Assembly: GCA_020160805.1 (NCBI GenBank)
Contig: JAIUPO010000008.1
Coordinates: 1-64,000 of the forward strand
From: Actinomycetota bacterium
GTDB lineage: Bacteria > Actinomycetota > Actinomycetes > Actinomycetales > Dermatophilaceae
Length of the DNA stretch: 64,000 nucleotides
Reading direction: 5' to 3'
Shown: positions 42,823 through 51,807 of the stretch, one piece after another
Layout of the letters: each line of letters starts with the position of its first letter
Position numbering within the stretch: position 1 is the stretch's first letter
The notes under the pieces: model-generated
Seen by the model: only the letters and a program-made list of their open reading frames with translations
Told to the model about the DNA's origin: nothing
Database searches by the model: none
Program-made: the position numbers and the translations under genes

Positions 42823-43535
42823 CTAAACCAGCCTCGCGGGTTCCTCCAAACCCGCTGGGCCAGTTGTTATCCAGTTGCCATGAAAGCCGGCCGGCACCCG
42901 CGCCGGCAGCTCCACGATCGCGACATCCTCCAGGGTCCCCGCGTCGAGAGGGCGGAGCTCACTGCGGTCGCCGTCGCGGTGGTATGCCGTCCCCATCAGC
43001 CAGCCGTCGTCCTCGCCGGAGTGCTCGTCCCGGGGTACGAAAAGAAATTCGCCGACGTTGACCGCCGCCCCGAGATCACGGGTCTGGGTGGTCGCGTGCT
43101 CGACATCATGTTTGAGGACCTGACCGGTCATGCCCGCGCGGATCTCCTCGCGACGGACGGCGATGATCACCTCGGCATCGTCGAGTTCCTCTGCGCGCAA
43201 GCGCAGGCCGCTGAGTCCGTAGGGAAGGTGTTCGAACTCCTGCCGGACCAGGCAACCCTCATTGGTGGGGGTGATGAGGTAGGAAGCGGGTGGCTGGCGT
43301 TGCGTCGAAGCGGTCGCCGACCGTGTAGGCGAAGAGGCGTGCAGGGTCGTAGGCGACCACATCACAGGGCCGGATCCACTCGCGCGGCACGCCGTTCTCG
43401 ACGCGCCGGTTGCGCCCTTCGAAACGTCCTCCGAGGGCACGAGCCGGAAATCCGTCCACCCACCCGACCAGATCCACGTGCGACCGCTGGCCGACGGAGG
43501 TTCCGGCAGGGCACAATGGCGAGGGCGGAGCATAC
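42823..43535 (-). pseudogene. Carotenoid oxygenase remnant
   Basis: The C-terminal part is clear: LKHDVEHATTQTRDLG, GEFLFVPRDEHSGEDDGWLM, SELRPLDAGTLEDVAIVELP and ARVPAGFHGNW match the end of RPE65-type carotenoid oxygenases, including an iron-ligand histidine in GFHGNW. Upstream the frame changes around 43260-43300, and only a short piece (CDVVAYDPARLFAYTVGDRF) follows. At most about 230 of some 450-500 residues are present, so this is a truncated and frameshifted relic. Confidence 0.75.
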
Positions 43536-43586
43536 GGCGCTCGCTGCCGCTGCGGCACAGGTGGATCCGACGACGGAGGTTGACGT

Positions 43587-44663
43587 ATGGCTCTCGACAT
43601 TCCCTTCTACACCGCTGAGGCTCAGGGGCCCTACGACCTGGTCTCGATCGGCCGCTTCGAGTTGGAGGAGGGCGGGGTGATCCCCGACCTGCAACTCGCG
43701 GTCGCCACCTTCGGGACCCTCGCCGAGGACAAGAACAACGCGATCCTTATCCCGACGTGGTTCTCGGGCACGCACGCGACGTGGGCGCAGGCCTACATCG
43801 GGCCGGGGCGAGCCCTGGACCCCGAACGCTATTTCATCGTCGTCGTCAATCAGATCGGCAACGGGCTCTCGACCTCCCCACACAACGCCGACGACCCGAG
43901 CATCGCGATGTCGAAGTTCCCGCACGTGCGGATCGGCGACGACGTGCGCGCCCAGGAGCAGCTGCTGCGTGAACACTTCGGCATCGAGCGCCTGGCCCTC
44001 GTCGTGGGCGGGTCGATGGGCGCGCAGCAGACGTGGGAATGGGCAGTTCGCTTCCCCGACAAGGTGGTTCGTGCCGCCCCGATCGCGGGCACCGCGCAGA
44101 ACACGCCGCACGACTTCCTCTTCACCCGCACCCTGCTCGACGCGATCACCAGCGACCCCGGCTTCAACGGTGGGGAGTATGCCGCGCCCACCGACGTCAT
44201 CGCCGGCCTGCACCGGCATGCCGACATCTGGGCGACCATGGGTCTGACGACGGACTTTTGGAAGACCGAGTTCTGGCGCGGCATACCGCCGCTGGTCGAG
44301 GGAATGCAGTTCGAGACCTACGACGATTTCCAGAACGGCTTTATACGGCTGCTCTTCGGGTTGATGGACCCCAACGCCCTGCTCACCATGGGCTGGAAGT
44401 GGCAACGCGGCGACGTCGCCCGCAACGCCGATGGCGACCTCGCGGCGGCGCTGGGCCGGATCACCGCGCGCATGTTCGTCATGCCTATCGAGCAGGACAT
44501 GTTCTTCCCGCCGCGCGATTGTGCCGCCGAGCAGAAGCTGACACCGGGCAGCGAACTGCGGGTGCTGCACTCGATCGCCGGGCACTTCGGGCTGTTCGGC
44601 TTCGAGCAGTCCTATCTGGACGAGGTCGACGCGAATCTGGGCGAGTTGCTCGCGACCACCTGA
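43587..44663 (+). CDS. Alpha/beta hydrolase of the homoserine O-acetyltransferase (MetX) family
   Basis: This 358-residue enzyme has the MetX-type hydrolase fold. It shows LIPTWFSGTHATWAQAYIGP, VVNQIGNGLSTSPHNADDPS, the nucleophile Ser near 142 in VVGGSMGAQQTWEW, and a C-terminal His in IAGHFGLFGFE. The divergence from true MetX, for example in the FSGTHATW region, suggests another acyl-transfer or hydrolase role, and the family has many such members. ATG 43587 follows a GGAGG site. No sulfur or methionine genes are adjacent. Confidence 0.88.
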   Translation: MALDIPFYTAEAQGPYDLVSIGRFELEEGGVIPDLQLAVATFGTLAEDKNNAILIPTWFSGTHATWAQAYIGPGRALDPERYFIVVVNQIGNGLSTSPHNADDPSIAMSKFPHVRIGDDVRAQEQLLREHFGIERLALVVGGSMGAQQTWEWAVRFPDKVVRAAPIAGTAQNTPHDFLFTRTLLDAITSDPGFNGGEYAAPTDVIAGLHRHADIWATMGLTTDFWKTEFWRGIPPLVEGMQFETYDDFQNGFIRLLFGLMDPNALLTMGWKWQRGDVARNADGDLAAALGRITARMFVMPIEQDMFFPPRDCAAEQKLTPGSELRVLHSIAGHFGLFGFEQSYLDEVDANLGELLATT

Positions 44664-44706
44664 CCTCCGCCACGGGCGGGCCGTCGGACCTGCGGTCGCC
44701 GGTTGC

Positions 44707-45155
44707 TCAGGCGTGGCGCATCGCCAGCCGGTGCGCTTGCGGGCTGGTCCCGTAGCGGACGCGAAAATGCTTGCGCAGCAAGTCAGCACTCGCGAATCCT
44801 GCGGCGTGGGCGACCGCTTCGACCGGAAGACCGGTGCTTTCCAGGAGTTCCTGCGCGCAGGTGAGCCGGGCCGCGACGAGCCAGGCGATGGGCGACTGCC
44901 CGGTCTCGGTGGCGAAACGCCTCGCCAAGGGTCGCGCCGACAGGACGCCCTCGCTGGCGATCGCGGCGAGGGACCAGTCCCGCGCAGGAGTGGCGAGCAC
45001 CGCGGCCTGCAGCCGCGGATGTCGCTCGGCGAGACGATCGCACCAACGCCAATGCGTTGTGCACGGCAGTCCGTCGAGCAGCCCGGCGACGCCGAGGACG
45101 AATGCGCCCGTCCATAGGCCCGCGAATCCGTGGATCGAGGTTGAATGGCACCGGC
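44707..45155 (-). pseudogene. GlxA/AraC-type regulator remnant
   Basis: The 3' part encodes a complete AraC-type double HTH (LAAIASEGVLSARPLARRFA, VEAVAHAAGFASADLLRKHF). Immediately before it, WTGAFVLGVAGLLDGLPCTT and HWRWCDRLAERHPRLQ come from the DJ-1/PfpI-like part of GlxA regulators. About 80 residues normally between these parts are missing without a frame change, and the N-terminus is gone. It is therefore an internally deleted, 5'-truncated gene, joined to the LysR remnant. Confidence 0.75.
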
Positions 45156-45157
45156 TG

Positions 45158-45542
45158 TTAACGGGCGAGGGTCGCCTTGGGGCTCATTTTGTCGGGCGAG
45201 ACCGTCGTCGGCACCAAGTCCATCGCCGCGAGCCTGCGGGCAGTGTTGACGAACTGCTGGACCGGGGCAGCATCGATGTCGTTGCGCCACGCGATGGCCA
45301 ACGGGGAGGGCGGGATGTCCTTCACCGGCACGAACGCAAGGCCTGGACGCTGGTAGTACCGCTGCGTGGACGCTTGGGTGAACGCGACGCCGCGGCCGGC
45401 CAGAATCGCCTCGAAGCACTCGTCCACGGACCCCACCTCAGCGCCCAGACGTACGTCGTTGGGTCCACGGCTGTCGACCGCGAGCCAGTAGTTGCGCCAG
45501 TACTCCGGTGCCCGTCGTCCGACGAAGGGCTCCTTGATCCGA
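45158..45542 (-). pseudogene. LysR-type regulator, C-terminal effector-domain remnant
   Basis: The frame encodes only the second half of a LysR substrate-binding domain: IKEPFVGRRAPEYWRNYWLA, GSVDECFEAILAGRGVAFTQ, YYQRPGLAFVPVKDIPPSPL. The N-terminal HTH and first subdomain are absent. Upstream of about 45543 the sequence changes into the inverted HTH of a TetR gene. It is not expected to bind DNA. Confidence 0.8.
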
Positions 45543-45696
45543 GAGCGGGTCGTCGGTGGCCCCTGGGGCCATGACGGCAATGCGGAAGTCGATGAAGGCG
45601 CGCTCGTTGACCGCCGAGATCAGTCCGCCCATGCTGCCGAAGTGCGTGTAAAGGGCGGTCGTCGAGACGCCCACATCACCGGTGATCGCCCGCGCC
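45543..45696 (-). pseudogene. TetR-family HTH segment, inverted
   Basis: The minus strand reads QARAITGDVGVSTTALYTHF, then GGLISAVNERAFIDFRIAVM, then TDDPLS. This is the second and third helices of a TetR HTH and the start of the ligand domain. The natural continuation is found on the plus strand from 45697. Flipping 45543-45696 restores one reading frame through the join (DDPLS then EDILAMGLA). The first 25 or so residues of the protein are not present. Confidence 0.75.
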
Positions 45697-46142
45697 TGGA
45701 GGACATCCTCGCGATGGGGCTGGCAAACCGAAGCTTCGCCATCCCCCACCCCAACGAATACAAACTGCTCTTCAGCCGGCAGGTCGTGCGCTATGCCCGC
45801 GGCGTGCGCGCCGAGGTCGACAGCTCGATGAATGCGGATGCGCCGGCGGGCATCGCCGCCTTCGCCATGGTGGTCGAGCGCGCGCGGGCGATCCTCAAGG
45901 CAGACCTCATCGACCCGATGGACGCCAGCTTGTTCAGCGCCCAGATGTGGGCAGCTCTTCACGGGTATGTCGCCCTGGAGCTCGGCGGTCACTTCGGTCA
46001 AAAGCCCGACCTGCTCGTGATGGGTGGCCTGTTCGGGGCGCTGCTCAAGGGATACGGCGCGACGGAGGAAGACATCATGCGGGCGCTGCTCAGCTCATCC
46101 GAGCGCGTCCACCTGGTCCGTCGACCACCTCTCGAGTCGTAA
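45697..46142 (+). pseudogene. TetR-family regulator, C-terminal ligand-binding part
   Basis: The frame encodes EDILAMGLANRSFAIPHPNE, YKLLFSRQVVRYARGV and WAALHGYVALELGGHFGQKP, typical of TetR C-terminal (WHG-like) domains, and ends at TAA 46140-46142. It has no start codon with a ribosome site and no HTH of its own. The matching HTH lies just upstream on the opposite strand. It is probably inactive in the present orientation. Confidence 0.75.
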
Positions 46143-46224
46143 GCCATTCGCGCTCCGTGCTGCGACGCGCGGACCAGGGCACTCGCGCCGGTGCCGCTGG
46201 CCGCGACATGATCTGGGCGTGGGG

Positions 46225-46953
46225 ATGACACAGCTGCTGCTCCTTGGGCTCGCGGCCTTCGTCATCGGCTATAGCAAGACCGCCATCGGCGGCCTGGCCG
46301 TCATCTCGGTGGTCATCTTCGCCTCGATCCTGCCCACCCGGTCCTCGACGGCCGCCATCCTCATGGTGCTGATCGTCGGCGATCTCTTCGCCATCTGGTC
46401 CTACCGACGCGACTGCGATCTGCAGCTGATGCGCGGCCTGATTCCGAGCGTCCTGCCGGGTTTGGCGCTCGGCGCCGGCTTTTTGGCGATCGTCGACGAC
46501 ACGGTCTTGCGCCGGTCGATTGGAGCCCTCCTGCTGGCGATGGTTGCGCTGCAGCTGGTCGTCAACGCTCGGCGAGACCGCCTTGGCCAGGTCGCCCACG
46601 GCCGCGCGGCCGCGTGGGCCGCGGGCATGGGCGCCGGGTTCGCGACCATGACGGCGAACGCTGCCGGTGCTGTCATGACCGTCTATTTGGTCGCCAAGCA
46701 GGTCGACAAGGTGCGCTTCGTCGGCACGAGCGCCTGGTTCTTCTTCGGCATCAACCTGCTGAAGATCCCCTTCTCCACCAGTCTCGGGCTGCTGGCCTGG
46801 GCCGATGTATGGCGCGCGCTCGCCCTCGCCCCGCTGGTCGGCATCGGCGCCTGGCTGGGGCGGCATACGATCCGGCGCATCTCGCAGGCCGCCTTCGAGA
46901 AGGCGGTGCTGGCCGCATCCGCTCTGTCCGCCCTCGCGCTCCTCGTGCGCTGA
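46225..46953 (+). CDS. TauE/SafE-family membrane transporter
   Basis: This is a 242-residue protein with about eight hydrophobic segments. It includes LAAFVIGYSKTAIGGLAVIS near the N-terminus, GAGFATMTANAAGAVMTVYL in the middle and WFFFGINLLKIPFS later. These are the two half-repeat signatures of the TauE/SafE (DUF81) family of predicted sulfonate or organic-anion exporters. The substrate is unknown. ATG 46225 was chosen over the longer frame, which overlaps the TetR remnant. Its former regulator may have been that TetR gene. Confidence 0.88.
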   Translation: MTQLLLLGLAAFVIGYSKTAIGGLAVISVVIFASILPTRSSTAAILMVLIVGDLFAIWSYRRDCDLQLMRGLIPSVLPGLALGAGFLAIVDDTVLRRSIGALLLAMVALQLVVNARRDRLGQVAHGRAAAWAAGMGAGFATMTANAAGAVMTVYLVAKQVDKVRFVGTSAWFFFGINLLKIPFSTSLGLLAWADVWRALALAPLVGIGAWLGRHTIRRISQAAFEKAVLAASALSALALLVR

Positions 46954-47002
46954 CCGCCAGCATCCGACCGAGAGTGCTGTGGACCCCGAGTCGTGACACC
47001 GT

Positions 47003-48187
47003 ATGCCGGTGACCCAGGCCCGGCATACCAACCTCGCCATCATCGCCCTCATCCTCGGCGGGGTCGGGATCGGGACGACCGAGTTCATCGCCATGGGCCT
47101 GCTGCCGGAGACCGCTGGCGATCTCGGGGTGTCCATTCCGGCGGGCGGGGCCTCGATCGCTGCGTATGCCGTGGGCGTCGTCGTCGGCGCGCCGATCCTT
47201 GCCGTCGCGGGGGCCAGTTGGCCGCGGCGCACGATGCTGGCGGGCCTGTTAGCGACGCTGGCGATCGGCAATGCCCTCGTGGCCCTGGCGCCGAACTTCG
47301 GCCTGCTCGTCGGTGCCCGCTTCCTGGCGGGGCTGCCGCATGGTGCCTTCTTCGGAGTCGCATCGCTCGCTGCTGTCGACCTGATGCCGCCGCAGATGGC
47401 CGGACGCGCGGTCTCACGGGTGATGCTCGGCATACCTTTCGCCAACCTGCTCGGGGTCCCGGCGGGCACCTGGCTGGGGCAACAGTTCGGGTGGCGGACG
47501 GCATATGGCGTGATCGGGGGACTGGCCCTTATCTCCGCTCTGCTCGTGCATCTCGTTGTGCCGCAGTCTTATCCGCATCCTGACGGGGCGATGCGACGCG
47601 AGCTGCGGGCGCTGAAGAACCTGCAGGTCTGGCTGACCTTGCTGACGGGGGCGATCGGCTTCGGCGGGATGTTCGCGATGAACTCGTACATCGCGCCGAC
47701 GATCACCGAGGTGACGAAACAGCCGGCGTCGGTGGTGCCGGTCATCATGCTGGTCCTCGGACTCGGCGGGCTGGTCGGGACCCCGATCGCCGGGCGGATG
47801 GCGGACTGGTCGATCCTGCGGACCATCGGGATCGGGCTGGCGACCTTGGCGGCCAACCTGGCGCTCTTCACCTGGACCTCACAGTGGCTGATCCCCGCAG
47901 CTCTGTCGATCCTCGCGTGCTCCATCTGCGCCGGCATGCTGGTGGTCGGTCTCCAGATGCGGCTGATGCAGGTCGCCGGTGATGCCCGCAACCTGGGCGC
48001 GGCGAGCAATCACGCGGCCCTCAATGTGGCGAATGCGCTCGGTGCCTGGCTCGGTGGCGCCGTGCTTGCCGCCGGCTACGGCTACACCGCCCCGTCGTGG
48101 GTCGGCTTCGCTCTGGCCCTCGCCGGCGGCCTGATCTTCGCGGTCTCGCTGCTCGTCCACCAACGGACGCGCGTGGCGGACGCGTAG
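47003..48187 (+). CDS. MFS transporter, arabinose-efflux/YdhP-like (12 TM)
   Basis: This is a 394-residue transporter. Motifs include GGVGIGTTEFIAMGLLPETA in helix 1, GARFLAGLPHGAFFGVASLA and GIPFANLLGVPAGTWLGQQF, typical of the DHA1 subfamily of drug or sugar efflux proteins. ATG 47003 lies close after the TauE/SafE gene (49 bp). It is convergent with the VWA gene, with one base between stops. The substrate cannot be deduced. Confidence 0.92.
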   Translation: MPVTQARHTNLAIIALILGGVGIGTTEFIAMGLLPETAGDLGVSIPAGGASIAAYAVGVVVGAPILAVAGASWPRRTMLAGLLATLAIGNALVALAPNFGLLVGARFLAGLPHGAFFGVASLAAVDLMPPQMAGRAVSRVMLGIPFANLLGVPAGTWLGQQFGWRTAYGVIGGLALISALLVHLVVPQSYPHPDGAMRRELRALKNLQVWLTLLTGAIGFGGMFAMNSYIAPTITEVTKQPASVVPVIMLVLGLGGLVGTPIAGRMADWSILRTIGIGLATLAANLALFTWTSQWLIPAALSILACSICAGMLVVGLQMRLMQVAGDARNLGAASNHAALNVANALGAWLGGAVLAAGYGYTAPSWVGFALALAGGLIFAVSLLVHQRTRVADA

Positions 48188-48188
48188 G

Positions 48189-50180
48189 TCAGAGGCCGGT
48201 CCAGGCGGAGCGCCAGGTCGAGCGGGAGCCGAGGTAGCTCCCGACGACGGCGGCGCCGAGATCGTCCGTCTCCGGCGCCACCACCTTGCCGTCTGCGCGT
48301 CGGGCCATCTGGTCGATGAAGCGGGCCAGGCCGGGGTCGTCGCCGAGCCGGAAGAAGGTGACCTTGGCGCCCAACCGAGTCGTCGTGTCGAGCTCGCGCA
48401 CCGTCAGGGCGAGGGTCAGCGGGTGCGGCGGGTAGTCGAAGAAGACCTGCCCGCTGGAGTGCAGATGTGACGTCGGTTCGCCATCAGTGACGACGAGGAG
48501 CACCGGCTGCATGCTCGGGTGCTTGCGGAAGTGCCGGTTGGCCAGCAGCAGGGCGTGGTGGAGGTTGGTTCCCTTGTCCCACTTCGGTTCCAGGCCGGTG
48601 AGTTCCTCAATGTCCATCACCTGGGCGCGTCGGCCGAAGGCGATCAGCTGCAGTTTGTCGCCGCGGAAGCGGGTCGAGATGAGCTGGTGTAGCGCGAGCG
48701 AGGTGCGCTTCATCGGCAGCCAGCGGCCGTCCATCGCCATCGAGAAACTGGTGTCGACGAGCAGCGCGACGGCCGCCTGGGTGCGCGCCTCGGTCTCGAT
48801 CACCTCGATGTCGTCCAGTTCCAGCCGTATGCCGTGCCGCGCGTCCATCCCGCGGCTCACCGTGCGCTGCACGGCGTTGGTCAGGGTGGCTGTGACATCC
48901 CAACTATCGGTGTCACCGAAGGCCCAGGCGCGGCTGGCGCCGCTCGGCTCGCCGGCCGCCCCGGCTTGGCGCAGCTCGCGGGCGCCCTGTCGGCCGGACA
49001 TCCGGTCGGCGACATCGCGCAGCAGGGACTTGCCGAGCTGGCGCATTGCCTTGGGAGAGAGACGAAGTGAGCCATCGGCACTGCGCTTGATCAGGCCGGT
49101 CTCGCGCAGTTGCTTTTCGATCTCGGCGAGAGTGCGGGCATCCGCGCTGGCCTCGTCGCCGAGCTGGCGCAGCAGGGCGTCGAGGTCGATATCGTCCAGG
49201 CGCGCGCCCGGATAGGACTGGGAGAGTTGCTCACTGAGGGCATCGAGCTCGGCAAGATCTTGGAAGGCGCCCGTGCCATCGCCGAGGCCCAAGCCCTCGT
49301 CACCTTGGAAGCGCTCGCCGCCGTTCCAGTCCTCGCCCGGGCGCAGCATCTGCAGATTGGCGTCCAACCGGCTGAGGCTGTCCATGAGCTGCGGTGAGCC
49401 AAAAGCCTGCTGCGACAACGCCATCAGCTCGGCTCGCTGCTCCGGCGTCATCGAGTTGAGCATCCGCTGTGCGGCGGCCGCCCGCTGGGCGAGAGCGTCG
49501 ATCAACTCCTCGACGGACTGTGGATTCTCGGGGAAGAAGTCACCGTGCTTGCCCATGAAATCGGCGAAGTCCTGGTCGGTGTCCTCGCCGAGCCGGTGCT
49601 TCTCCAGAAGGTCGTTGAGATCGCCGAGCATCTCGTTGATCCGGGCCCGGTCCTCGTCGGTGGCGCCTTCGAGGGCCTGTTTCATCCCGGCGAAGCGCTG
49701 GTCGAGCAACTCCCGCCCGAGCAGGTCCTTTATGTCCTCGTATGCCGCGCGCGCGTCACTGCTGCGCCACGGGTAATCGGCGAGCGAGTTGACTGCCGCC
49801 GCCGGCGAGGGCGGCAACCCGTCAAGGCGCATCTCCTGGAAACGCGCGTCATCATCGAGGTCCCGCGCGAGCTGTTTGCGTTCTGCCAGAACGGCTTTGT
49901 CGAGCAGCTCCTTGACCTGTTGCATGGTGCCGTCCAAGTTGTGGCGCTGCAACAACTCGCGCCTCTTCTCGGCGACCTGCCGCGCAAGGTCGTCCAAGCC
50001 GCGCTGGTTCTGACCACCACGGCGCAGGAACTCCGCCAGCGCCCGGTCGGGCGAGTAGCCCGCCATGACGTCCTCGCCAATCGCTGACAGCGCCTCGCCG
50101 AGGTCGACCGGCGGCGCGAGGGGGTCGCCCCCGGCATACGGTCCGTATGCGGAGTGCCTCGACTCCCGACGCGAACTCAC
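48189..50180 (-). CDS. VWA-domain protein, partner of a MoxR-type ATPase
   Basis: This is a 663-residue soluble protein. A long helical N-terminal region (about 1-430) is rich in Gln/Glu/Arg. The C-terminal von Willebrand A domain has the metal site ALLVDTSFSMAMDGRW, then GTNLHHALLLANRHF and LLVVTDGEPTSHL. Such proteins act with MoxR/ChlI-type AAA+ ATPases in chaperone- or metal-insertion-like roles. GTG 50180 follows the ATPase stop by 7 bp, so they form one operon. The frame further upstream is a shadow. The target protein is unknown. Confidence 0.88.
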   Translation of the reverse strand: MSSRRESRHSAYGPYAGGDPLAPPVDLGEALSAIGEDVMAGYSPDRALAEFLRRGGQNQRGLDDLARQVAEKRRELLQRHNLDGTMQQVKELLDKAVLAERKQLARDLDDDARFQEMRLDGLPPSPAAAVNSLADYPWRSSDARAAYEDIKDLLGRELLDQRFAGMKQALEGATDEDRARINEMLGDLNDLLEKHRLGEDTDQDFADFMGKHGDFFPENPQSVEELIDALAQRAAAAQRMLNSMTPEQRAELMALSQQAFGSPQLMDSLSRLDANLQMLRPGEDWNGGERFQGDEGLGLGDGTGAFQDLAELDALSEQLSQSYPGARLDDIDLDALLRQLGDEASADARTLAEIEKQLRETGLIKRSADGSLRLSPKAMRQLGKSLLRDVADRMSGRQGARELRQAGAAGEPSGASRAWAFGDTDSWDVTATLTNAVQRTVSRGMDARHGIRLELDDIEVIETEARTQAAVALLVDTSFSMAMDGRWLPMKRTSLALHQLISTRFRGDKLQLIAFGRRAQVMDIEELTGLEPKWDKGTNLHHALLLANRHFRKHPSMQPVLLVVTDGEPTSHLHSSGQVFFDYPPHPLTLALTVRELDTTTRLGAKVTFFRLGDDPGLARFIDQMARRADGKVVAPETDDLGAAVVGSYLGSRSTWRSAWTGL

Positions 50181-50187
50181 CGGTGGC

Positions 50188-51585
50188 TCAAGGGGTTTCG
50201 CCGTAGACCGTGCGGGACCCGTCGGAGTCCTTGCCGATGCGCTTGGCGAGGTAGAGCCCCTCCAGGGCGAGTTCGAGGGCGCTGGCCCGCTCACCCGCGG
50301 AGGCGGCCGAGACGCGGGCTGCGACCTCGTCATACAACTCCGACTCCCCGAGGATCGGCAGGGCGTCGAGGAAGTCGGCGGCGCTGACCTGGTCGCCGGT
50401 CATGACCAGCACGCCACCGGCCAGCGCCTCCACGAGGAGCCGGAAGTCGATGCCGCGGAACGCTTCTCGCGCCGTCTCGGCCGTCGCGGTGCGCAGCAGA
50501 TGATCGAGGACGGCCCGCTCACGGCCCTCCTCCCCGGTCTCGAATTCGACCTTGCCGCCGAGGACGTCCACGGCGCCGGCGAGGTCCACCACACGGGCCA
50601 CCGCCTCTGGCTCGCCCTGGATCGTGGCCCGGTGCAGCGCCGCCGCCGCGACCGTCTCGGCCGCCGCGATCGAGAAGCGCGCCGAAACGCCGGAGCGCTG
50701 ATCGACCGCGCTGGACTCGCGCAGGTGCCGGGTGAACCGGGCGATGATCTCCACGATCTGGTCCGGCACCGTTGCGGCGAGGTCGGCCTCCTGGCGGATG
50801 ACGGCGATTTCGTCGGCGAGTTCGACCGGATAGTGGGTGCGGATCTCGGCGCCGAAGCGATCCTTCAGCGGCGTGATGATCCGGCCGCGGTTGGTGTAGT
50901 CCTCGGGGTTCGCCGAGGCGACGACGAGGACGTCGAGGGGGAGGCGCACGACATACCCCCTGATCTGAATATCCCTCTCCTCCATGACATTCAGCATCGC
51001 GACCTGGATGCGCTCGGCGAGATCGGGCAGCTCGTTGATGGCGACGATGCCCCGGTGGCTGCGCGGGATCAGGCCGTAGTGGATCGTCTCGGGATCGCCG
51101 AGATGGCGGCCTTCGGCGACCTTCATCGGGTCGACATCACCGATCAGGTCGGCGACGGAGGTGTCGGGGGTGGCGAGCTTCTCGGCATACCGCTCGGAGC
51201 GGTGCCGCCAGGCGACGGGGAGGTGGTCGCCGAGTTCCGCAGCGCGGCGCACGGAGGCGGCGGTGATCGGCTCGTAGGGGTGTTCGCCTAGTTCAGAGCC
51301 CTCGATGACCGGCGTCCACTCATCCAGCAGGCCGGTCAGGGTGCGCAGCAAACGGGTCTTGCCCTGGCCGCGCTCGCCCAGCAGAACGATGTCGTGCCCG
51401 GCGATGAGGGCGCGTTCGACCTGCGGGAGGACGGTCTGCTCGAAGCCGTGCAGACCGGGCCACGGATCGTCGCCGGCGGCGAGCTTGGCGAGCAGGTTGT
51501 CGCGCAATTCGCGGCGCAGCGACTTCTGCTCATGCCCGCTTGCGCGCAGCTGGCTGAGCGTGGCGATATCCGGGGCCCCAGTCAT
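50188..51585 (-). CDS. MoxR/magnesium chelatase-type AAA+ ATPase
   Basis: This is a 465-residue ATPase. Walker A is LLGERGQGKTRLLRTL near residue 75. Walker B-like RGIVAINELPDLAERIQVAM, sensor LVVASANPEDYTNRGRI and the helix-bundle lid follow. It matches actinobacterial sigma-54-like/ChlI ATPases found beside VWA proteins. ATG 51585 is preferred over an upstream TTG. It is the first gene of a two-gene operon with the VWA protein and is divergent from the DHA2 exporter. Confidence 0.9.
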   Translation of the reverse strand: MTGAPDIATLSQLRASGHEQKSLRRELRDNLLAKLAAGDDPWPGLHGFEQTVLPQVERALIAGHDIVLLGERGQGKTRLLRTLTGLLDEWTPVIEGSELGEHPYEPITAASVRRAAELGDHLPVAWRHRSERYAEKLATPDTSVADLIGDVDPMKVAEGRHLGDPETIHYGLIPRSHRGIVAINELPDLAERIQVAMLNVMEERDIQIRGYVVRLPLDVLVVASANPEDYTNRGRIITPLKDRFGAEIRTHYPVELADEIAVIRQEADLAATVPDQIVEIIARFTRHLRESSAVDQRSGVSARFSIAAAETVAAAALHRATIQGEPEAVARVVDLAGAVDVLGGKVEFETGEEGRERAVLDHLLRTATAETAREAFRGIDFRLLVEALAGGVLVMTGDQVSAADFLDALPILGESELYDEVAARVSAASAGERASALELALEGLYLAKRIGKDSDGSRTVYGETP

Positions 51586-51654
51586 ACGAGTCAACCTAAC
51601 CCCGGCACCTTTGGGCTGCCGGCCTCACTCCTGCCCGAGCCGCGCAAATCCAAC

Positions 51655-51683
51655 TAGTCGATGAACGTTCAAACTGTTAGCAT
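51655..51683 (+). promoter_or_regulatory. Putative promoter/operator of the DHA2 exporter
   Basis: A perfect palindrome, TGAACGTTCA (51662-51671), lies between TAGTCG (51655-51660) and TAGCAT (51678-51683), which would be weak -35 and -10 boxes. The wider dyad is CTAG...TTAG-like. The placement suits a repressor, but no regulator gene is adjacent. Confidence 0.4.
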
Positions 51684-51807
51684 TGGCCGATTGCGGCGTG
51701 TCCTCGTCGCCACCCGCCTTGCCACGACCCGCCTCCGGAGACAGCGTCGCCACCGGGACGAGTAGCAGCCCTGGGCCGGGACCTCATTTCCACAGACGGA
51801 GAAATCC

